A stretch of DNA of 64,000 nt, taken from the NCBI GenBank assembly GCA_008508345.1, contig QNGE01001020.1, forward strand, positions 124,001-188,000, given 5' to 3'. Shown here piece by piece: positions 1 to 11,910 of this stretch. Source of the DNA: Paragonimus westermani. Its lineage: Eukaryota > Platyhelminthes > Trematoda > Plagiorchiida > Troglotrematidae. Positions within the stretch are counted from its first letter, which is position 1, and every line of letters begins with the position of its first letter. The position numbers were made by a program, and so were the translations under genes. A model generated the notes under the pieces. That model was not told the DNA's origin and did no database searches. It saw only the letters and a program-made list of their open reading frames with translations.

Positions 1-2718
1 GATTGGAACTGGAATTCCGGTCTACCGTTTCTTGAGGTAACCAGATTGCTCACTATCCCCCTGACCTCATAATTAGATGCGGCTGTGAGGTTAGATGACT
101 TGAGGTTACTTATATAACTCAGACACGGTTTTTGGAGAGATTAAGAGAAATAGCAGACAAACAAGAACAGTGGCATTGCTGTTGACGTTACTTGGCTGAG
201 TTGTCTGTCATCTGGGTGCAATTACTGATGTGGAGCAATGTTTTACTGCTGACGCGTTACTTTCACGTGCAGCTTAATTGTCTGTTTGTGAGGTGTAGAC
301 AAGACGGTGCCGAGCGTTTGAGTGCAAACATTGGCGTTTTTGGTACAAAAGCTCCGTCTTTTCCTGATCTGTTGCTTCCTAGTCTGTTTATATAACAGTT
401 AGGAACCAACATGACCCACTAATGTATTGGTGGTGTTGATGATGGTGAGGTGATTCTGTGGGAATTTCTCATGAAAATGATATGATATTGATAACGTATA
501 GCCCTCCTGGTTAGTTGGTTTCAAATCACTTTTCCTTGGCTGTGTCATAATTAAGTATAAGAACCAAACAGCAATGTATTATTTGTACAACGTTGATGAT
601 GTGGTCACCGGCCTGGTGGCTAACGCAGTTGCCTGGCAAAGATGTGAGTTGGAGTTTAACTTCCATTTGTGGGAGAACCTACACTACTGACGAGTTCTAA
701 CCAGTGTAAAATTGAAGTTTGAATCGTATGATTATCACTTAGCTATCAGCTCATTTCTATTTGAAAACAAACTCTACAACCCCCCAAAGATACTTTAACA
801 TTGAATACATTGTTACGGTGTTTCAGTATGCACTTAAAAATAGTCACAACAGTGTCGGTTACCATTACGCAATTATAAAACGGTAATCCTTCGTTCGTTT
901 CAACCTTGAGCTTGTTAAAGTGTAAATTGGGGAGTGTTTTTATCATTTGGACCGGACGTCCATAGAATTGTAACGATTGGAAAATTACACTGCGTAGGTA
1001 TTGTTTTTCGAAGTTCACGGTTGTCACGGTATTTTTAACTCATAAGAAGTTAACGACAGTTACAAGGACAGGAATATTCAATCATACACAGCATGCAATA
1101 CCTTCCAGACAGTTGTTCTGCCAACTTTACGTGTTGAAATCAAAGGTACTCATAAACGAGAGTCACTGTGGGGTGGACGTTATCTTCATAATGAGTCGAG
1201 AAATTGTGTGTTCTGTATCTACCCCTACATACACTATTTATTAATCGCCATTTTTTAAATTATCAAATCATATTTCTTCACCACTGTGAGTTGTAGCCAT
1301 GATAATTAATTGAAAGTAAACTATGGCGAAAGATCGAGTGCATTAAACTGTGTGAAAAATGCTGCACGATAATCTTTCAGATGAGGTTATTTTGGAAAAC
1401 TGTTTCAGGTGGCCATGACTCATCTCAACGTTTTGAAGGTAGTGCAAGCCCACTGAGATTTTTTTTCCTGAATGAATGTACCTGTTATGTTGTCTCAAAC
1501 ACTTCTTGACCAAAAGGAATGAAGCGTAATCATACATGAACGCGATAGCACGATTTTGAAAACTTCTTAACAGAATCGTATATGCACAACTCTTGTCACG
1601 TTACGGGCTACGGAATCAGTAAACCAGATATGATTCATCAAACTAGTTTGGATGATATGGGTACACATACCGATGCTGCTCTCAAATTTCGAGCGAGTAA
1701 CAAGGCAACGGTGAAACTTCGATCTGTTTGCCTACTCATAAGCGCAATTTAGTCTTATTTCCTATTATATTCTGCTTATGTCTCACGTGATACACGGTAA
1801 ATCTGAATTACCTCACCCACATAGAAGTGTGAATGATCTTGACTTTGGGACGAAGCCTTTGACTAGGTCTCGGATATAGTCACATCGCTGTCGATCAACA
1901 AGCACTAACAAGTAGTTTATCGAACAGTAACAATTTACCATTCTATCCCGTTGATTATTTTTAAAACTTTCCGACTGGTTTACCGTTAAACGTACACTAA
2001 NTCACCATAGACAGCAGCACATCGATAACTCTCCCTGTTGCTTTATAGCCACATAACAGTGAAGCAAGCCGTGTACAGGAAGAGAGGAAAAAGGGAGTAG
2101 AGGTGATAGAACCTAACTACTAAAAACAGCCTCGCCTATGTTCAGTCATTCAGCATCAAGCTGCCTACACTTCTATCATGACTGTTAAAACTGGGCGGCG
2201 ACACCATGCAGACGAACGCTTTCACCGGTTCAAATCTGAGCATATGTAGCAAATAACTTTAAAGGGAATTTTGATATCAGCCATCATTTAGACACACCAT
2301 CAGTCAACACGCCGGATTGTGACTTCAAAAAATCACTTACAGTAAAAACGCATTTTACATAAATTTACATTGTTTAGCGTTGTTTTATGACCCAGTTACA
2401 TAAAGTCACGTGGATCTTATCGTTAGTTGTGATCCTGACTAATATCGGATTATTCACTGTTAGATAAAGTCCAAAGTAACGAACGCATTATGCCCCTAAT
2501 TGGAAACAAATGTGTAAGCAAGTCCGGTGTGCGCCTCTATCAGAACCTATTCGAAGTACGCAAAACTTGTGTGCAGAAAACACATTAAAGTCCCTGCATT
2601 ATGCATTCCTAACAAAAATGTAGAGGTCTCTTCACGGTGGTGCACTTAAAGTTCCCTTCAACAATCAGATTCCATAGCTATGAAACTAATTCCCTCATTT
2701 TTTCTCCCCACATTTTAG
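1..2718. other. Intron or upstream sequence of the Islet gene, no exon seen
   Basis: No convincing coding exon is visible here. The acceptor at 2718 implies that the preceding LIM1 exon lies upstream. I looked for the LIM1 signature of Islet proteins (paired C-x2-C knuckles with a W-H-x2-C) and did not find it, so LIM1 is probably before the window. An undetermined base sits at 2001. A dispersed repeat copy occupies about 150-450. Open frames of 60-93 codons in this stretch show no family resemblance and no paired splice sites. Confidence 0.6.
150..450 (+). repeat. Dispersed repeat, family A, copy 1
   Basis: This stretch aligns by eye, with many substitutions and small indels, to 35300-35640. 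Shared blocks include GAGTTGTCTGT (near 199 and 35348), a CGCTGA/TGCTGA-ACGC-TTACT-TCAC-TGCAGCT block (near 248 and 35415), and a GTTA...CACTAATGTATT-type block (near 400 and 35590). In this copy the 3' end carries only a short GATGATG seed (about 436-446), where the second copy has a long GAT microsatellite. No protein similarity is evident, so it could be a SINE, a LINE untranslated tail or a non-autonomous DNA element. Confidence 0.5.
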
Positions 2719-3389
2719 TACCTTTTTCTGTCGCTGTGCTGGGTGCAACCAAGTGGTGAGCAAATCCGAGTTGGTGTATCGTGTTTGGTCTAGGGCGTTT
2801 CATCTCGGCTGCTTTCGTTGCATGATCTGCGATCGTTTGCTTCAACCGGGGGAAGAGATCGCGGTGCAAAATGAGCAGATTTGTTGCCTTAATCACAATA
2901 CCTTAGCTTCCGGTCGAACGATACGCCATTCTGCCGCGGCCAGGTTTGGAAACGCGTCGATAAAGCTGGAGGCGGTCGATATCCGGGAGTATCCTAGTTC
3001 GCCCCCACCAACAAAGGTTAAACCATCACAGCCGACCGAACAACTGCTAGAAGCTGGTAACGCATTGTTATCACACACTAACGAAAGTGATACCGTGAGA
3101 CAATCTGGAGTTCAAACCCTTCTGCTTCCCACACTACTTCAACGAACCGACCCGCCCAAACTCCCAATAAGATTAGCTGAAACCGTCGGATTTAATGAGC
3201 TCCATGTATCTGAAAATTTGCGAGCGGATGAGGACTATCACAAAAAGCCAGTCGGATCCGAACGCACCCCAAGCGTAACCAGTTGTGTAAAATTCGGTGA
3301 GACCGACGGTACAGAAACTTTTTGTTCCAGCCCTCAAGGTCGACCGAACAGCTCTGGCAGCTCACTGGGAGTGGCTGTACGTGATACTG
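2719..3389 (+). CDS. isl: Islet-class LIM-homeobox protein, LIM2 exon
   Basis: This internal exon encodes the second LIM domain of an Islet (ISL1/ISL2/tailup) transcription factor. LIM domains are double zinc fingers that bind partner proteins such as the LDB cofactor, and Islet factors specify neurons and other cell types. All eight zinc ligands are visible in order: C-A-G-C, eighteen residues, F-H-L-G-C, then C-F-R-C, M-I-C and the final C-L-N-H. The spacing equals that of vertebrate ISL1 LIM2, and L-x-P-G-E-E is close to its L-I-P-G-D-E. The acceptor is a strong pyrimidine tract ending CATTTTAG. The exon starts with the third base of a codon, so there is no start codon here. It ends ACTG|GTAAGT in phase 1, matching the next exon. 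About 160 residues after the finger are low-similarity linker rich in S, T, P and E. The identification is firm; the function in this animal is inferred from the family. Confidence 0.93.
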
Positions 3390-6300
3390 GTAAGTAAACA
3401 TTTAACCGTTTTAACCATTTCTTTCTACCTATTACTAGCAAGTACAGTTTATGTAAGAAGCCGGTGGAGAATATACTATACGGAAGAACAGCACGTAGTT
3501 GAAACTATGTTTGTGCGTGATAATTGCTAGAAAAGACCGTCGGTTGCCAAGTATGAATTAAGCTTTGTGACTGGCAGTTTGCCATCCTTCAACCCTCTAC
3601 TAGTCATTGAGGTGTAAAAACTATTTTACAGACCTGTGCCAACTAGTTAAATAGCGCATTGGTGAACCGGACAACTAATGAGCTACATTAAACGCACCAG
3701 TGACCCTAACCATGAAACAAGAGATATGATGAAGAGTAGAACTATTACAGTTTATTGATAACTGTTTCGTACTGAATTAGATGTCAAAACAGCCGGAGAT
3801 TTTTGGATAGGATATGGCTGAAACATACTCTCACAAAACGACATGGTTGGACTCATCTGTGTTTGGAATAACCTAGTACATTAGGCCACACAAAAACACA
3901 TACCTCTGTTGCTACACCTTACCTGCATTGCACTGCTTACAATTCTACTCACATATCTAAGAAGAAAGTGTTTTAAACTGACACATGGAGTATTATAATC
4001 AACCACGTTGTTGTAGCAATTATTCGGGTTGAAAGGTAGTATTAAATTATGTATAGCTTCCGTGCCAAGTCCTTACAAGCCGTTTAGACACTTGTGTAAT
4101 AAAATGCAGGAAGCCCTTTGTTCTCACTGATTTCCGCAAAGCTGTAACCGAGTTTGCCACCACAACCGTGCCCAAACTGGTGTCGGGACACGATGACCCC
4201 GCGACCGTGCACAAGTAGACACAGCAACTACCACAATAGTCACAGCAGCTAACACAATTTGTTCAGGTAGGTTGACCGTTGCGAGTGTCTTAAACGTTTT
4301 TGCAACACCTTCTACCTCGAACGCCTGTTTCACTTCATCAACCTCATTGTCGTCCTCAACGTAATCCTCATCCTAACCGACGTGATTTCCTTGTCGCATT
4401 CCCGTGCTGCAGTGACCTGTCACACGTCGTAAACAGCACGACCCCATGATGTCAAAATAGCTCAAAATCACGACAAGGGTAGGCGTTTAGTGGTTGAGGT
4501 AGGGCAGCAGGAATATATCGTTAGCAAGTCACCTGTCCCCACCACCGGCAGCATAAGCAGAAATGGGAGCAGCCACAGCGACCAGACTGTGTCAGGCTGA
4601 CGAAGGGGTGAAGACTTGTCGCAGGCGTGGCAACCGAGGGTGAATGAGACCTACCGTCTGTCCATCTCCACAAGGGCTCGCTTGAAATCCAAAATGATGC
4701 CCGACTGGTTAGCTTTACAAATGGAACTTATATGACCAGTAGGTGATGAAAAGCGGCTTGGTTCCTGCCAGACATGTGCCAGCTGTAACATTGTTTGTGC
4801 ATCACGTGCCCCCGTAATGTCTGGAGGGTTCTGTAATCATTGTACGGGTTCCATCCAGTAAACAACGGCTGAGTGTTAGGATGGCAAACGGATATGATAT
4901 ATCACGCTGCGGATAAGTTGAATCTAATTTCAGATGTATCAAAACATATGCCTGGAGCCACAATATAGAAGAAATGCACGCGCTCCAACTGATACCCACC
5001 TTGCATTTTATTTCACCAAGTCTGTTCGGATTTGAACGGATGTTAACTGTTTCGAAGAACTGGGTCGTGCACTGCATTTTTGATGGGGACTGCATATCTA
5101 CATTTATATTCAAAGTGGATTCCACTTCGGTTGGTGATTAGCCCTTTGAAATCTGAATGTCAACTTTGACAACTAACTGAGCGCCAAAGATTTTTATCCA
5201 ATCCGCCTAATCCACCAATAGGTTCGATCATTTTACATCTATGGGGTTGATTGATCGATGTTTAATTATCCGAATTTACCTTTTGCGTTCTCTACCAATT
5301 TACATTTAAAAAGACTGGGATGGCGTGGAAATTGTGCATCTAAGAAATACTAGCGTTTATGTTTTGTCGTGCCCATTTGCTCCTTGAATTTGGTTGACGT
5401 ATTCCCAGTCAAACTACATCAAAAGTTCTTAGCTATTCTGAAAAACAGTGCACTCAGGAGGTGACACCCGAAAGCTGGTCGGCTAACACTTTAGATTCAC
5501 CACGGTGGTTCTTAAAAATACAGCATCCTTATAGATGTGTTCTCACGCAAACGCAACCTGCTTATCTTAACTGCAATCTAAGCATAACGTACAACCGATG
5601 TTGATGTAATAGACAACCACTTCAATAGCAGGTTTGTTTCTTATATGCAAATAGTTCCGTTCTGATTGGTCAATCTTCATTACGCATCTGAAAGACAATA
5701 GTCCATCCCTCAAGGGACATTCGGTTAATCTCACTCGTCGTTAAGTAAGATGAGCTGATTGAACCTTTGCTACAAGTATATATGACTTCAAGTTGGAAAT
5801 CAGAATTTGTAATCTATAGGTAAAATGTAAGTAGGCAAACAGAGACGTTACACAACGCGTAAATTCTGAGGTTTTTTGGACAACAGTGAGATAGTGGGCA
5901 TCAAATCTTGCGTTTTACCGAAATTGTGAGAACCAAAAGAATTCTGTTCCGGAAACTCCACTACTTACCCCAGGAGGTAACAACTCAAAAACGGTCTAAG
6001 CACGCCTAAAACGGTGAAATAAAAGGCTATTAATTCCGACAGTAATAATCAACTCTTTTACAAAATTTCGAGGTTTGTAAGGAACGCGAATCAAGGGTAA
6101 CTAGGTAAGCCAGCTGCCAAACTACCTCGCTGAGAAATATTTCAATCCGACAAATTTGAAGACCTGGCCACAGCTTTCGACACTTCAGGATGAGAAGAAT
6201 AACCGCGTTACAAATTGTGGAAGCAGGCAACCAACACGGATGGCTGTCTCGAATTTTCCCTACTTCAAGTGCCGTTCGATGAGTGTGTTCGATTTCTTCC

Positions 6301-6639
6301 CCTTAAAACTATGCAGTGGACGATATTCTAGAAGGAGTAACTGGGGGTCTCGAGGTTGTCAGTGCAGAGCTCTTCACAGGTGACAGGCCAAATGGTGGTA
6401 AGTATATGGACGAGATTGCTTGGTTTCGTTTTTCTGTGGTAGGCATTCAGAACGTGTTGAACTGCTTAAACGATATAACTGTCTATATAACTTATACCTC
6501 ACACTCTCAGGTTGTTAGACCACGATGGGATTAACGCTAATCTTAATTTTGTTGCAAATTGGCCGTTCGAGACTGCCGACCTCTCACCTACAAGGAGAGG
6601 GACACAACATCGGCCTATAATATTGCTACGGGGTGTCCA

Positions 6640-7290
6640 CAAGGAAGACGAGATGGTGTAAGGCATTCAGCTTCTTTTGCAGCGTCGCAAAGACGTTCGA
6701 TTGTCGATCAAAGACGAATTTTACAGTATCTTTGGATCAGCGGCCTACTGCTTCGTGTGGAATAGGCATCTAGGCCCTCGATATTCAAACACCGCCATCT
6801 CCCGTTAGCTAGACTGCAGCAAACTGACTGGCTATGTGATCAGCGCGACGGTCTGCCGGTACGTACTTGGGAAACGTGCTGATTTATGACCGATGACCGA
6901 GTTAACGAATGTTTACAATCTTCGCTGGTTATGTCACATGCACGGTGTGTCAACGGAGCATCTGCTGCTCCGTGACTTGTTCAGTATGACTGTTGATTTG
7001 CGGAAGAAACCACGAGTCTTGCGGCGTTCCCTCAAGCTATAAAAGCATTGACTGTTCCAATGTGCAAGTTGACGTCTGATCATTTGGGGAGTTCATGACC
7101 ATCCACAATGTTGGTTGAAAATCATCTCTGATATGTTATTGCCGCGATTAATAGGAATTCTGCATCCACAGGGCTGTCGAATATTTTTATCTTTCCTGAA
7201 GCTCCGCTGCTGCTATTTTCATCTCTTCTGTCATCTGTAAATTTGTACTAACTGATTACTCTGCTATTTCGTGGAGAATTATCAAAACCG
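6640..7290 (+). mobile_element. Degenerate LINE 3' end (RT C-terminal region and tail)
   Basis: Conceptual translation on the plus strand, with frameshifts and stops, recalls the C-terminal region of non-LTR retrotransposons common in flukes. A V-L-G-K block is followed by N-L-R-W-L-C-H-M, the family pattern L-H-x-L-R-W-L-G-H-x-x-R-M, and then a weaker K-K block and a region matching W-G-P-R-D-H-x-N-x-W-L-E. The end (about 7080-7280) also matches 11685-11910 in nucleotide sequence, including a CTGTAAATT...ACTAA...ATACTCTG-type tail. No intact open frame remains. It lies inside an Islet intron in the sense orientation. Confidence 0.6.
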
Positions 7291-10200
7291 GTGACACCCT
7301 GAACCAAAGTATCTACGGGTATGGCTGAAATCTGAAAATGATAATACAAGGAACTGATAAGCTACAATATGGTTACTGAGATCATATTCTGAATTATCAT
7401 TGTAGGCAGCTAAATATTTACATGGTCTACAGAAGAACGCGGACTCCTGACAAATGACAAAGAGATTACTGAGGTAAAAATAACCCGCTCTGGGGGTGTA
7501 CTTGTATTTATAAAACAAAGAATGAGTGCACAGATATTGCAGAACGTGTTCAGACGTGAAATAAAATGACTATGTGGCATCCACATATTTACATACGGGT
7601 GTTTATGGTCTTAAGCTGTAAAGAAGTAGTTTTGAGTTCAGAAGAATTCTTTCCTTCAGAAGAACATAAACACACCGTCACAGATAGGAAACCTACGTAA
7701 AAACAAATGATCGGTTCAGGAAAATCACAATACAGAATGAACACTCAGGCTAAATGTTGATGTTGAGCCACAGAAACAACATCATGGACAGTTTAGCAGC
7801 CACGGAGCTAACATTACTTAATTTAATAATGGGTAAGGTATTTTAGATCGCAACCAGTAAGGAGACACTTTGCTGTTTAGGCATGCAGACCGTAGATGGT
7901 GGGAAATATAATTACTTAGCACATGTTTATCAGAAGGTCGGATGATAGGTTATTGAAAAGTAGTTCTTCCTATTAGTTAAACTGAAATTATTACTGTGTA
8001 ACAAGAAAAGGTTTGAGACAAAACAGATTTGCATCTGTTAGTCAGCAAACGAAAAGATAAATACACAAGACAGATTGTATATCAGTGGTGGGTCACGAGT
8101 GATAATATAATACTGGTATAAGCTCACGTGGGTCCACAAAGCTGAGCTGTGGGACTGTCTGTCAGGACTGCTCTTTACAAAGACCTTCAGCAGCACTGTC
8201 GCGCAAGTAGGCAAGCGAAGTTTGCAAACATCCTTCGTTTCTTCTGCGAGATTTTAGTATTTCTCCAGCAGCCAACTAGATAATGTTCCAACGAGATCGT
8301 CAGAGGTTCAGGTAGAATTTCTATACATTTTTTAGGAGTCAAGAGAATTAGTTCACTTGCTTACTCTGCTTTGATCCATCTAATTTTTGTTCACCATTTA
8401 CGTGCAATTCAACAAATAGAGACACCTATTATTGTCACAGATGATATCAACATGTTCAACGATCCGTAAAAGTCCGGTACGGTTCAGCGTCACAGGAAAG
8501 AGATTGTTTCCTAGAACGGGCGACACCACGCATCACATCACTTTTCCTGATTTCTGTGCAACCTTTCACATGTTGAGTTGTATGGAAGCCCACCTGATTT
8601 ACCTGTAAGATCTATCCCAATGTGAAGTAATCTCCGCATGGACAGGAAATGAGTGTGATCGGTTAGAGATAATGCAAAATGAGCCCCATATCACTCAAAA
8701 GATTGGTTTTCTGCCGATGATGCTAAACCAGTTGTGAAATGTGCCACTATAACGAAGAGTTTGCTGTAATGAATCACATACGTTGGAATACCCTCTTAAT
8801 AACTGGTGCTTTTTCATAAGCTGCTCTTCATTACGATCCGTTCGCTAGGGCCAACCATTCTTCTGGTCCCTTAGTTATCAGTAAGATACACCATGATATA
8901 TATATATTAGTGAGTGGAAAAAACGTCTGTTTAAACCGTCGGAATAAAAGCTTACGTTCCTGGCGATAACGTTATTTATAGATATACTATTTGTTATTAA
9001 AAACTAGTTGGAACAAGAGAGAAATATTTGCATTTTCTAAATACGTGTTCCAGCGAGTATATATTGTATGATGTTGTTTGATGAGTTTTCAATCGGGAAC
9101 ATTTTGTTTGAGTGCATTGTGCAGCGGGTTGTATAAGTAATAAAGAAAATGGTGGATAACTTGTCGTTAAGGGAACGGCTTACGAGCACGTATAATTTAA
9201 CAGTATGACCAACAAGCGTAACAAAACAACAACAGTACAATGGTGCATTCCAACACAACTGATGAAATCTCAATTCAATTTAGAGTTGCATGTAATGATC
9301 TTGGAATCCTGACAGCAAAAGTGGGATGGCGACTGTTTCGAATGAGCTACTGAGTGAGCATAAACCAAATTAGTCAAGCTGTAAATGAAACACCGGCTCA
9401 AATGACAGTGTGGAGTTGAAAATTAGTGGGCAGTAGCGAACAGTAAACTAATGCACACTGATTTCAAAATGAGTTCACTCAAAATAAATGTCTTGTTTGA
9501 CATTTAGTGGAATCCAAAATCAGGTGTTAAAAAAAGAGTCAGGGGTCTAGTTGATTTATCTCACTTTAAAGTATATTGCCGTTCTTGTTAGCAGGATGTG
9601 CAAGACCCATTCTGTTGTGCACATAAGATTTAAGCAGTCAACATAGGCGTTGAACAAGCAGAAATGGAAACTACAACGGAATTAAAACTTTTTGAAGAGC
9701 ACCGTGGTTTTTACCACGTAACGACGATTAACCATCGACCGGGATGCAGACTACGTTCCAGTGATGCAGTAGTATCTGACCCACTTGAGACAGACGAGAT
9801 CACCGAAACTGACCGGAATTAGCTCAGGAGTAGGTTTTCTGTTGTTGCCGACACACATAGCTGGATTCCAAAAAAAGTGACCCATCCGTGTCACACGGTT
9901 TCTCAAGCAACAGGGGGAGGATATACAATAACGAAGCTATCAGGAGAGACTGGTATGACAGGATGGTTCTCATACCTATGCTTGCTGATGCCGGTTACCA
10001 ACACTTCGAAATCAATCCAACCTGGTGGTCTCGCCATATGTTAGCCAGTCAGCCGACTGGCCCACCCTTTCTAAAACCTCCACCGGCTCAGCCGTATTGT
10101 TTTCCCGTGCACTGTCACGTTGCTGAGGAAGACGAAAGAAACAGCTGACAAAGCGGTGCCGTCTCCGGTGGTCCTCATGCGGAATGGTTCGGCCACTGCG

Positions 10201-11679
10201 TGCGTGCGCTCCAATTCCTTGTTGGGGGTTGTACGGTAGTCATATTCGATTGGATAACTCGGTCTAACGCACCAGCGCTAACAACGCACACACTTAATTG
10301 CGCGTTTCAGTGGCGGACTGGCTTAAGAGACAAGGGCAAAACGCAGCAACAACAGACGCGGACAGAGGTAATACAGTATGGCAGCATCCTCTCCAATGAT
10401 GTGTGTGGTCCGACTAAACGATTGGAACTTCGCTGCCCTGTTGTTCAAACCGGACATTAGGCGATTATGTTTGTAACGGATTGTCAGCTGCATAATGAAG
10501 AGTTGATCTATAGACATGGTTCAAAATTGTCTGTTACTATTACCTACCAAACTATTGCTACTGCCGTTAGCTTCCCACCACTTTCACTCGATATGATTGG
10601 CGAGGCTGCGTTGGGGATGGTTTGGAAACTGTTAAGCCATACAGACAGCCCACATACATGAGAATATTGTGGTCGGGATTAAAGCCATGAAGGAAACGTC
10701 AACGAGTGCGTCATCCTTTACGACCAAGAGCATTTAGTATCTGGGCGCTGCGTGAACCGCTGAGAATATGCGGGATTGGAAAACTGTCACAAGTGGAGCA
10801 GAAACGAAGAACGGCTTGGAAATGGCGTCCCGCATAACTTTACAGGTTTTAAGTACCAGTGTGCACACACATGGGTAGAACTTGCATGTTGTTCGCCCAC
10901 GAGGCTAAGTTCTAGTAGCCAGTTGTTCTTCTTACAGACACTGGCCCCCATGCCTACAACCTGCGTGGTATAATTAGCAAACCCACTTTCCATCTTCTAA
11001 TTTACTGTGATGTGAGCACGATTGTTAGCCATAATAGATTCACCAGTAAGCAAGAAGAGGAAAGTCGGATAGAATGTAGCTGGAATTTTTATCCAGACCT
11101 AACAATAATCGTGCCTGTCACCACTTAGTTGTCATTCATTATAAAGCCATGACATTGTGTTTACAGACAGTTCGCTTTGATAAAGTACAATTACCAGATG
11201 GGCTGACCCGGAAGATTTAATTGCACAACAATAATGGAGACGAGCCAATCAGATTTCTAAAATGACCTAAGTTATTTGAAGTGATAGGAACCAGCGCAAA
11301 AATTTATCATTTCGATGGACTGATTTACACTTCAGTGTTGGTTAGTTACTGTGCATCGTCGTTCATCTGTCTTTATACACAAGACTTTACTTGGTTTGGT
11401 CCTTACTCAGCAGTGTTTTGGTGATCGTTAAAGTGTTCCTTTTAATACGATATTCATTAACGACAACTAGCAGTATTCTCCGTAAGAGGCGTTAGCGTGA
11501 TCACATCAGTTTAATTAAAGTATCTATTGAAATATTTTCCTCTAAAATGATAATTGGTTACCAAAAGATGTGGTTTACGAGATATTCACATTTGGTGTCG
11601 TTTAGACAATAAACTATTCATGATCCACGGGGGGGACCAATAACTGTGTTGAAGGTGGTGTACAAGGTTGGTTGATGTT

Positions 11680-11910
11680 GTCTAGTTGGGTGACGACTTC
11701 GTGGCCATCCACATAATCGGCTGGAAACACTTCCTGGCAAGACATTGTGCCACAGTCAGCGGCAAGCCTGTATTCCTGAACTGGCAGACTCATCTCTTTT
11801 TTTGGAAAACTTGGTTGTTTTTGTTTGTTTACTTTCTTCTGTTAATTATCTTCCCTGTAAATTCATACTAATTTGATACTCTGAAACTTTGTGTGTGGTT
11901 CACCTTAAAA
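11680..11910 (+). mobile_element. Short LINE 3' tail, same family as 6640-7290
   Basis: The stretch shares an ordered set of blocks with 7080-7280: TTGGG-GA, GACCATCCACA-like, TGG-TGGAAA, CATCTCTT-like, and the end CTGTAAATT-ATACTAA-GATACTCTG. One frame reads R-L-E-T-L followed by S-Q-R-Q-A-C-I-P, which resembles the W-L-E-T-L...Q-W-R-R-C-I end of fluke LINE ORF2 proteins. Only about 230 bp remain, as expected for a heavily 5'-truncated insertion. The match was made by eye and is divergent. Confidence 0.45.

Noticed and set aside
192..395. 67-codon frame at the window start as a possible LIM1 exon
   Set aside because: It lies within a dispersed repeat and lacks the paired C-x2-C and H-x2-C pattern of a LIM domain.
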